DNA of 64,000 nucleotides from Rhizomicrobium electricum. GTDB lineage: Bacteria; Pseudomonadota; Alphaproteobacteria; Micropepsales; Micropepsaceae. The notes under the pieces are model-generated. The model was not told where the DNA came from. It saw only the letters and a list, made by a program, of their open reading frames with translations, and did not search any database. The position numbers and the translations under genes were made by a program. The DNA is taken from positions 186,001-250,000 of the forward strand of contig NZ_JAASQS010000005.1 in assembly GCF_011762045.1 (NCBI RefSeq), in the 5' to 3' direction. Positions 57,793 through 64,000 of this stretch are shown in pieces (positions within the stretch are counted from its first letter, which is position 1; the number at the start of each line of letters is the position of its first letter).

Positions 57793-59112
57793 CTACTTCA
57801 CGAACCGGTTGACAGCCTCTTCGGCGGACAGTTCTTCCTTGACGCCCGTCGCGCGGTTCTTGATCTCGATCACGCCCTTTTCGAGACCGCGCGGACCGAC
57901 CACCACCTGCCACGGAATGCCGATCAGCTCGGCGGTGGCGAATTTGGCGCCGGGACGCTCGTCGCGGTCGTCGTAGAGGACTTCCTTACCGGCGTTCTCG
58001 AGTTTCTCGTAAAGACCGGAGCAAGCCGCATCGGTCTTGGCGTCGCCGGTCTTGAGATTGATCAGCGCGATGTCGAACGGCGCCACCGGCTCCGGCCAGA
58101 TGATGCCGGCGTCGTCGTGGCTGGCTTCGATGATGGCGCCGAGCAGGCGCGACACGCCGATGCCGTAGGAGCCCATTTCCACCGGCACGTCCTTGCCGTC
58201 GGGACCGGCCACCACTGCCTTCATCGGGGCGGAATACTTGGTGCCGAAATAGAAGATCTGGCCGACTTCGATGCCGCGCGTGGACATGCGGCGCTCTTCC
58301 GGCACTTCGGCTTCGAAGCGGGCCTGATCGTGGACGTCGCTGGTCGCGGCATACATCGCCGAGCGGGCCTGCACGATGGGTTCGAGGTCGCCGTCGAAGT
58401 CGATATCGACCGGCGGGATCGGCATCGTGAGCAGGTTCTTGTCGAGATAGACCTGGCTTTCGCCGGTCTCGGCCAGAACGTGGAATTCGTGGGAAAGATC
58501 GCCGCCGATCGGGCCGGTGTCGGCGCGCATTGGAATGGCGACGAGGCCCATGCGATCGAAGGCGCGCAGATAGGCCACGTACATCCGATTATAGGCGCGA
58601 CGGGCGCCGGCCTTGTCGATGTCGAAGCTGTAGGCGTCCTTCATCAGGAATTCGCGGCCGCGCATCACGCCGAACCGCGGGCGGACTTCGTCGCGGAATT
58701 TCCACTGCGTGTGATAGAGGTTCAGCGGCAGCGCCTTGTAGCTCTTCACATAGGCCCGGAAGATATCGGTGACCATCTCCTCGTTGGTCGGCCCGTAGAG
58801 GAGTTCGCGCTCGTGGCGGTCGGTGATGCGCAGCATCTCGGGGCCGTAGGCGTCATAGCGGCCGCTTTCGCGCCAAAGATCGGAGGACTGCAGCGTCGGC
58901 ATCAGGATTTCCACCGCCCCTGCCCGGTCCATTTCCTCACGCACGATCTGCTGGATACGGCGCAGCACCCGGTGGCCGAGCGGCAGCCAGGCATAAATGC
59001 CGGCAGCTTCCTGGCGGATCATGCCGGTCCGGAGCATCAGCCGGTGCGAGACGATCTGCGCCTCGGACGGCGTTTCCTTGAGAACGGGGAGGAAAAAGCG
59101 GGAAAGACGCAT
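57793..59112 (-). CDS. proS: Prolyl-tRNA synthetase (short type)
   Basis: 439 residues, the alphaproteobacterial short form without the editing insertion. Class II motifs: motif 1 near [22 protein letters not shown], motif 2 [21 protein letters not shown], and motif 3 [16 protein letters not shown], then the anticodon-binding domain ([31 protein letters not shown]). It charges tRNA-Pro. It begins the proS-lolC-lolD cluster. An upstream gap to 59254 shows only non-coding sequence. Confidence 0.96.
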   Translation of the reverse strand: MRLSRFFLPVLKETPSEAQIVSHRLMLRTGMIRQEAAGIYAWLPLGHRVLRRIQQIVREEMDRAGAVEILMPTLQSSDLWRESGRYDAYGPEMLRITDRHERELLYGPTNEEMVTDIFRAYVKSYKALPLNLYHTQWKFRDEVRPRFGVMRGREFLMKDAYSFDIDKAGARRAYNRMYVAYLRAFDRMGLVAIPMRADTGPIGGDLSHEFHVLAETGESQVYLDKNLLTMPIPPVDIDFDGDLEPIVQARSAMYAATSDVHDQARFEAEVPEERRMSTRGIEVGQIFYFGTKYSAPMKAVVAGPDGKDVPVEMGSYGIGVSRLLGAIIEASHDDAGIIWPEPVAPFDIALINLKTGDAKTDAACSGLYEKLENAGKEVLYDDRDERPGAKFATAELIGIPWQVVVGPRGLEKGVIEIKNRATGVKEELSAEEAVNRFVK

Positions 59113-59253
59113 TGTGGATATCCTGGGGATAAGTCGGTCGACGTGAGGCCCCCTTCATAAGCGCACCGGGCCCGCGGGGCAAATGGACCGATACGACGCA
59201 TTGAAGAAGCGAGTGCCGGTACCCACTTCCCCCGTGCAGCGAGGGGGACCCCA

Positions 59254-59889
59254 ATGCGGCGGGCAATTTCTTGGGTCGGACTGGTATTCGCATTGATCAT
59301 CCCGGCGGCGGGACTGACCAGATTCCTACCGGCGATACCCGGCATTCCGCACGACCTTCTCCGGGAGGGCTACTTCTGGGGCCTTTGGCTCCTGATCATT
59401 GCCTGGGTCTTGCTCGTCGAGCGGCGCCCGCTTGCCTCCATCGGCATCAAGCGCCCCACCTGGCGGACCCTGGCGTACGGTGCCTTGGCCGTCGTGGCGA
59501 TCGTGGTGGCCGCGGCCTTGGTTTTGTGGGCCCTGTTTTCGGCGCTGCATCTGAAGGAATTCCCCGATGGACAGAAGGAGCTCTACCATCTCCCGTTCTG
59601 GCTCCGGTTTCTGCTCGTGACCCGCGCCGCCGTTGTTGAGGAAACGCTATTCCGCGGCTATGGCATCGAACGGCTGCAGGAATTGACCGGTTCGCCCTGG
59701 CTGGCCGGAATCGCAACCTACCTGATATTTGTAGGAGCGCATCTGAATGGCTATGGATGGCTGCAATTGTGCGGTGTGGGCACGTCGGCAGCGGTGATGA
59801 CCCTGCTCTATTTCTGGCGCCGCGATCTGCTCTCCAACATGGTCGCGCACTGGCTGATCGATGCTCTTGGGCTGCTGCTCAGGGGGTGA
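59254..59889 (+). CDS. CPBP-family intramembrane protease (Abi/CAAX-type)
   Basis: 211 residues with about six membrane spans. The active-site motifs of the family are seen: EETLFRGYGIERL (EExxxR, near residue 130), FVGAHLNGYG (second histidine) and SNMVAHWLIDALGLLL with the third. Bacterial members are glutamic-type intramembrane proteases often linked to bacteriocin self-immunity. No bacteriocin gene is nearby, so the role is unknown. It converges on the gene at 59897. Confidence 0.85.
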   Translation: MRRAISWVGLVFALIIPAAGLTRFLPAIPGIPHDLLREGYFWGLWLLIIAWVLLVERRPLASIGIKRPTWRTLAYGALAVVAIVVAAALVLWALFSALHLKEFPDGQKELYHLPFWLRFLLVTRAAVVEETLFRGYGIERLQELTGSPWLAGIATYLIFVGAHLNGYGWLQLCGVGTSAAVMTLLYFWRRDLLSNMVAHWLIDALGLLLRG

Positions 59890-59896
59890 AGCGCCT

Positions 59897-61516
59897 TCAC
59901 CGTCCTACCGGCCGCATCGGTTCCAGCGGCACCTGATAGGACATGTTGGCGATCAGCGCCCGCACGTCGACCGGCGGCGGCGGGGGCATCGGCTTGGCGG
60001 CTTTGCGCTCAAGGTCTTCGAGCTCGTAACCGGCGAAGAAATCGCGGGACTGCATCTGGCGGAAGCGCTGCTGGGCTGCGTACCAACGCATCTTCTTCTC
60101 GCCGTTGGTGCAGCCGTCGCGTTCCGCCCCTTGCGCGCCCCACCGCAGCTCGATGCAATCGTAGGGATCGTAGCTCATGGCATAGACGCGGGCTTCGATG
60201 TCGCCAAGATGGAGCGGCACCGGCCGTTTGTCCGTGCTGAGATAGGTCAGATCGCAGGCTTGGCTTTGCGTGTCGTAGGCGGCGAGCAGATCGGCGCGCA
60301 GATCGGTGCCCTCATAGGCGATGCGCGGATCGCGCTTGACCCAGAGATCGATGATCCGCGCCATGTGGGAATAGAACTGGGCGAAGCCCTCGCGCAGGCG
60401 CGCGTCGCGCGCCGGCGTGGCGTAGTTCTCCCAATCGCCCCAGGCATCGAACAGATTTTCCGGCAGGCTCGACGGATGCGGCTTGTCCTGGATGTGTTCG
60501 GAGATTGCGAGGTTCACGGTGTTGGCGCGGTCCTTGAGATCGCGGCACAGGTTCCGCATCGAGACGCGCAGTTCGTGCAGCGGATTGAACTCCGTCTTGC
60601 CGCCGCTCATCGCGGTGCGGACATAAGTGTAGAGCCCCATCTCCTCGTCGTCATAAACGAAGCGCGCCTTCTTCGGGCTCTGCGACGGGTTCGGCTCGGT
60701 GCCGACATATTGGACCAGCGAGAAGTCCTCGATCTCGTCGTTGCCGGTGAGCACGATGCGGCCGCCGATCAGATAGCCCTCGCCGTCGTCCTTGGCGCCT
60801 TTCAAGACCTGCGGACGCCAGTTCTTGAGACCGCCGCCGAGTTTCAACGGGCTTTGCCCGAACTGCGCACCGTAGACGCTGCGGGTGATGGTGAAATCGG
60901 GATGGGCGTCCATGTAGTAGATGCGGCCATCCTCATCGACCTTATAGACGATCCCGACATGGGCGTTTGTGTCGTAGATCACCGTGCCGGGACGGATCGT
61001 GCCGGGCTGGATGGCGGGCGCGTAGAAGTCTGGTAGCACCCCAGTCGTTTGGGTCACATCGGATCGGTAGGTTGCCGAGTTCACCGTCTCGATCACTTCG
61101 CGCACGGCCGCAGGACCGTTGATCCCCTCGCCGCGGTCGATGAAGGCGCGCCGGCTGGTGGGGCGATTGCCGGTGGTGTTGTGCTTGTCGTCGCCCGATC
61201 CGGCATAGCCGTCGACGAACGAAAACGGCAGACCGTTCTTCCAGGCGTAATAGGCGCGCAAGAGATACGGCCACTTGGCACAATCGGTATCGATGTCGAG
61301 GAACTTCTGGTCGGTGGCGCGGAACGGATTGGCCGGATCGCGCAGACAGCTTTCAGACGACGAACAGTTGGACGCGCCGATCGCTGCCACGAAGCGCGAA
61401 AAGCCCGCCTCGTCCGCGGCCGACCAATGATCTTTGGTGATGCGCCATGTCCCTCCCGCGTGCGCTGCCGAGAGAATCATAGTCAGCCCCAGTGCAAACC
61501 CCGCCCACCTACGCAT
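59897..61516 (-). CDS. Secreted hypothetical protein, about 540 residues
   Basis: 539 residues from the ATG at 61516, which gives a clean signal peptide (MRRWAGFALGLTMILSAAHA); a longer start seven codons upstream weakens it. Near residue 170-205, PGTVIYDTNAHVGIVYKVDE and YYMDAHPD resemble the His-containing strand of NlpC/P60-like or CHAP cysteine peptidase folds, but a catalytic cysteine cannot be assigned with confidence. The remainder is rich in W, Y and charged residues. Family not recognised. It is an accessory gene between proS and the DUF1467-mce pair. Confidence 0.7.
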   Translation of the reverse strand: MRRWAGFALGLTMILSAAHAGGTWRITKDHWSAADEAGFSRFVAAIGASNCSSSESCLRDPANPFRATDQKFLDIDTDCAKWPYLLRAYYAWKNGLPFSFVDGYAGSGDDKHNTTGNRPTSRRAFIDRGEGINGPAAVREVIETVNSATYRSDVTQTTGVLPDFYAPAIQPGTIRPGTVIYDTNAHVGIVYKVDEDGRIYYMDAHPDFTITRSVYGAQFGQSPLKLGGGLKNWRPQVLKGAKDDGEGYLIGGRIVLTGNDEIEDFSLVQYVGTEPNPSQSPKKARFVYDDEEMGLYTYVRTAMSGGKTEFNPLHELRVSMRNLCRDLKDRANTVNLAISEHIQDKPHPSSLPENLFDAWGDWENYATPARDARLREGFAQFYSHMARIIDLWVKRDPRIAYEGTDLRADLLAAYDTQSQACDLTYLSTDKRPVPLHLGDIEARVYAMSYDPYDCIELRWGAQGAERDGCTNGEKKMRWYAAQQRFRQMQSRDFFAGYELEDLERKAAKPMPPPPPVDVRALIANMSYQVPLEPMRPVGR

Positions 61517-61818
61517 GGTCTCAGGCTGCGGTTCCAAGGCGCGTCCGTCAAGCCAAGTTGGAAGCGGATTGATTGCTACCGGTTACCTAAAGCAGCACTT
61601 TAGAGGCTTTAAAATGACAGCGCTGCCAGGCGCGATGTTATAGCCACAGGGGTGTCGAATATTCTTTCAAGAGTGCAGATTTCGGCCACATTCGAACGTG
61701 ACAAGTATGTGAAATTCCACTACAGAAACACCCACATAAAACGAACAAAAGGCCCGCGTTTCGCTCGTGAACGGCCAAGTTCGGGGAGAGGTATCCGTCG
61801 GGGGGGACCCTGCGGAAG

Positions 61819-61843
61819 AAAGGCCGGGCCAAGCCCGGCCTTT
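61819..61843. terminator. Strong hairpin, possible bidirectional terminator in a divergent gap
   Basis: A perfect 11-bp stem AAAGGCCGGGC / GCCCGGCCTTT with a 3-nt loop. It lies in the 486-base gap between the divergent genes at 61516 (minus) and 62003 (plus), so it can terminate neither. A small transcript entering from either side is implied. The rest of the gap is AT-richer and shows no convincing ORF. Confidence 0.5.
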
Positions 61844-61891
61844 CGCATTTCCGGGGCACCGGAACGCCTTTCATCCTTCCCACATCAGACG

Positions 61892-61970
61892 TTTTGACTG
61901 TCGCGCTTTCGGACGGAAAACCGCCGCCTTACGCTGTCGCTAACGGCTCCACTTTTCCTGAAAAGCGCTC
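61892..61970. repeat. Dispersed intergenic-type repeat, copy 2
   Basis: It shares TCGCGCTT, GGAAAACCG, GGCTCCACTTTTC and AAGCGCTC in order with 51692-51747, plus a 22-base insertion between the second and third block. It lies directly upstream of the purine permease gene. Confidence 0.55.
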
Positions 61971-62002
61971 TAGCTTCGCCCTACGCAGCGGCGGGGGAAA
62001 AC

Positions 62003-63331
62003 ATGTTCGAACGGTATTTCGGGCTTCAGGCTCACGGTACGACCGTACGGCGCGAGGTGGTGGCGGGGATCACGACCTTTCTCACCATGGCCTATATCGT
62101 GGTGGTCAATCCGGACGTGCTGTCGAACGGCGGGCTCGATCGTTCCGCGGTGTTCGTGGCGACGTGTCTGGCCTCGGCGCTGACCACGATCCTGATGGGC
62201 CTCTGGGCGCGGCTGCCGGTGGCGCTGGCGCCGGGCATGGGGCTCAACGCATTCCTCGCCTTCACCGTGGTGCCGGCCCTCAATTACGATTGGCGGCTGG
62301 CGCTCGGGTGCGTTTTCCTGGCGGGCGCACTGTTCGTCGCGATCTCGATTACGCCAGCGCGCGAGTGGCTGATCAACTCCCTGCCCCGTTCGCTGAAACT
62401 GTCGATCGCCGCGGGCATCGGATTTTTCCTGGCGCTGATCGGATTGCATCAGGCCGGCATCGTGACCTCGAACGGCTCCAACAGCCTGCTCACGGCCGGA
62501 TCGCTGTCCGATCCGCGCGTGCTTCTGGCAGCGCTCGGCTTCATCGTGATCTTCGCTCTGGCGGCCCGCCGCGTGATCGGCGCGGTGATGATCGGCATCA
62601 TTCTGGTTACCGTGCTGGCCTTTGCCTTCGAACTGCAGCCCGTTCCGGGCGCCATTACTTCGCTGCCGCCGTCGATGGCGCCGACGCTGTTCCAGCTCCA
62701 TTTCGATCCCGGCAGCACGGCCGAAGGTATCGTGGCCTCGACGGTGCTGGTGTTCCTTCTGGTGATGATGCTCGACACTTCGGGCACGCTGACGGCCGTG
62801 GCCTATCAAGGCAAGCTGACGACCGAGGACGGCAAGCTGCCGAATGCACGCAAAGCGCTGACCACCGACGCGGTCGGTTCGATGCTGGGCGCAGCCTGCG
62901 GCACCTCGCCGGTCACGGCCTATATCGAGAGCTCGGCCGGCATCCAGGCGGGCGGACGCAGCGGCCTGACGGCCGTGGTCGTCGGCGTGCTGTTCCTGCT
63001 GGCGCTGTTCTTCTCGCCGATCGCTACATCCGTGCCGGCCTATGCCACGGCCCCGGCGCTGATCTTCGTGGCCGTGCTGATGGTCGGCGGGCTCAAGGAG
63101 ATCAACTGGGACGACCTCACCGAAGCCGCCCCGGCGCTGCTGACGGCCTTGGCGATCCCCTTCACCTACTCCATCGCCTCGGGCATCGGCATCGGCTTTA
63201 TCGCCTATGTCGCGATCAAGGCGGTGTCCGGACGCTGGAAGGATCTGAACGCCGCCGTGGTGGTGATCGCGCTGGCCTTCATCGCCAAGATCGTCATGGA
63301 CGCGCAGAATTTTGGGGGAAGTGCGGGCTAG
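62003..63331 (+). CDS. NCS2-family (AzgA-like) purine permease
   Basis: 442 residues, about 12-14 membrane spans. The N-terminus (MFERYFGLQAHGTTVRREVV, TFLTMAYIVVVNPDVLS) and LAPGMGLNAFLAFTVV are the AzgA/GhxP signature; the substrate region is TSPVTAYIESSAGIQAGGRSGL. AzgA-type proteins import adenine, guanine or hypoxanthine with protons. No purine-catabolic gene is adjacent. It interrupts the expected order between proS and DUF1467, on the opposite strand. Confidence 0.92.
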   Translation: MFERYFGLQAHGTTVRREVVAGITTFLTMAYIVVVNPDVLSNGGLDRSAVFVATCLASALTTILMGLWARLPVALAPGMGLNAFLAFTVVPALNYDWRLALGCVFLAGALFVAISITPAREWLINSLPRSLKLSIAAGIGFFLALIGLHQAGIVTSNGSNSLLTAGSLSDPRVLLAALGFIVIFALAARRVIGAVMIGIILVTVLAFAFELQPVPGAITSLPPSMAPTLFQLHFDPGSTAEGIVASTVLVFLLVMMLDTSGTLTAVAYQGKLTTEDGKLPNARKALTTDAVGSMLGAACGTSPVTAYIESSAGIQAGGRSGLTAVVVGVLFLLALFFSPIATSVPAYATAPALIFVAVLMVGGLKEINWDDLTEAAPALLTALAIPFTYSIASGIGIGFIAYVAIKAVSGRWKDLNAAVVVIALAFIAKIVMDAQNFGGSAG

Positions 63332-63546
63332 AGGTCGAAGACCTTCAGCGCGATCAGCGCATAGAACACTGCGAACAACACTACGGCTATGCCGGAGGCG
63401 ATCAGGGCTTTGCGACCAAGGTACGCGCGTTTGGGAGCGCCCGTCTCGCGGTCGACCTCGCCCAACCCCACCGGCAAAAGGCAAAAGAAAGCGAGAAACC
63501 AGGCGATGGCGAAGGCGCTGACGAGGATGGCGCCGTGGACCATCAC
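63328..63546 (-). CDS. DUF1467 family membrane protein
   Basis: 72 residues, two membrane spans (about 5-28 and 47-70) with a central conserved-looking loop GLGEVDRETGAPKRAYLGRK. DUF1467 proteins are small, alphaproteobacterial and characteristically placed next to mce and proS. Its ATG overlaps the mce stop by four bases, so the pair is coupled. Function unknown. Confidence 0.85.
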   Translation of the reverse strand: MMVHGAILVSAFAIAWFLAFFCLLPVGLGEVDRETGAPKRAYLGRKALIASGIAVVLFAVFYALIALKVFDL

Positions 63547-63941
63547 GCCTGCTCCAACTCGACCAGCGTGCCGACGAAATCCTTGGGATGGAGGAACACG
63601 ACCGGCTTGCCGTGGGCGCCGATCTTGATATCGCCCAGAACGCGGGCGCCGGCCGCCGCCAGCTTGTCGCGCGCAGCCGCGATGTCGTCCACCTCATAGC
63701 AGACGTGGTGCATGCCGCCGGACGGGCTCTTTTCGAGATAGGCGGCGATCGGCGATTTGTCGCCGAGCGGCTGCAACAGTTCGATCTTGGTATTCGGCAA
63801 TTCGACGAATACGACGGTCACGCCGTGTTCCGGCAACGCGTGCGGCGCCGACACTTTGGCGCCGAGCAGATCGCGATAGACCGCAGCGGATTTCTCGAGA
63901 TCGGCGGTGGCAATGGCGACATGGTTCAAACGGCCGATCAT
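63543..63941 (-). CDS. mce: Methylmalonyl-CoA epimerase
   Basis: 132 residues. A VOC-fold metalloenzyme converting (2R)- and (2S)-methylmalonyl-CoA in propionate metabolism. N-terminal LNHVAIATADLEKSAAVYRD with a metal-binding histidine, VELPNTKIELLQPLGDKSPI with a glutamate ligand, GGMHHVCYEVDDI with the second histidine, and VVFLHPKDFVGTLVELEQA at the end. It lies before DUF1467 and after the probable rnj gene. Confidence 0.96.
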   Translation of the reverse strand: MIGRLNHVAIATADLEKSAAVYRDLLGAKVSAPHALPEHGVTVVFVELPNTKIELLQPLGDKSPIAAYLEKSPSGGMHHVCYEVDDIAAARDKLAAAGARVLGDIKIGAHGKPVVFLHPKDFVGTLVELEQA

Positions 63942-63954
63942 CGAAATCCTCCTG

Positions 63955-64000
63955 CTAAACCGTCACCACTTCCACCCGCGTTACCGGCTTCTTGCCCCAG
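63955..64000 (-). CDS. C-terminal end of a gene running off the window, probably ribonuclease J
   Basis: The last 14 codons (WGKKPVTRVEVVTV) and a TAG are readable on the minus strand. The ending resembles the C-terminus of bacterial ribonuclease J, and rnj precedes mce in many alphaproteobacteria. The call rests on this short tail and on synteny. Confidence 0.45.
   Translation of the reverse strand, partial: WGKKPVTRVEVVTV

Noticed and set aside
61652..61897. 81-codon ORF in the gap before the purine permease
   Set aside because: It starts at GTG without a ribosome-binding site and reads straight through the terminator-like hairpin and the repeat.

Overview
The window is a chromosomal segment of a GC-rich alphaproteobacterium. 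The evidence is gene content and order: trpG-trpD-trpC-moaC-moeA-lexA-comEC-gltX-gltA, then lpxB-lpxI-lpxA-fabZ-lpxD-skp-bamA-rseP-dxr-cdsA-uppS-frr-pyrH-tsf-rpsB, then dnaE, lolD-lolC-proS, DUF1467-mce and the end of a probable rnj. It also has LpxI instead of LpxH, a short ProS, and a LexA operator of the alphaproteobacterial type (GAAC-N7-GAAC). The genus cannot be fixed from sequence reading alone.

Layout. 1-1751: 5' part of a GH15 glycosidase gene. 1979-7598: tryptophan and molybdopterin genes, with an esterase between trpC and moaC. 7763-13496: accessory block of two FucP-like transporters, small envelope proteins and a cupin. 13833-19665: lexA with its SOS promoter, comEC, gltX and gltA. 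19690-24065: a terminator, a 6S-like hairpin, a 15-bp tandem repeat, a secreted Pro-rich protein, a CoA-binding protein and a chemoreceptor. 24079-39913: asd behind an apparent Thr/Lys attenuator, then the envelope/translation supercluster from lpxB back to rpsB, all on the minus strand and mostly overlapping or nearly so. 40078-44538: an AraC regulator, a complete IS30-family element with terminal repeats and 2-bp target duplication, and a DUF5916 outer-membrane-type protein. 44566-46572: CheW and a soluble chemoreceptor. 46820-48508: a small island carrying a DpnI-family methyl-directed restriction endonuclease, bounded by two direct copies of the 3' end of dnaE. 48244-53618: dnaE, two DUF3788 proteins, a tiny membrane protein under an SOS-type promoter, and DUF2239. 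53659-55821: a MocR regulator divergent from an Asp/Glu racemase-family gene. 55818-63957: lolD, lolC, proS, a CPBP protease, a secreted protein, an AzgA-type purine permease, DUF1467, mce and the rnj end.

How it works together. Most of the window is housekeeping: lipid A (lpxD, lpxA, lpxI, lpxB), fatty acid and isoprenoid precursors (fabZ, dxr, uppS), phospholipids (cdsA), outer membrane assembly (skp, bamA, rseP, lolCD) and translation (rpsB, tsf, frr, gltX, proS). The accessory genes sit where this ancestral order is interrupted. The most interesting items are the DpnI island at the dnaE terminus, the leader-peptide attenuator in front of asd, and the LexA-type promoter driving a 34-38 residue single-span membrane peptide upstream of the DUF3788-dnaE genes. 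No rRNA, tRNA or CRISPR array was seen.
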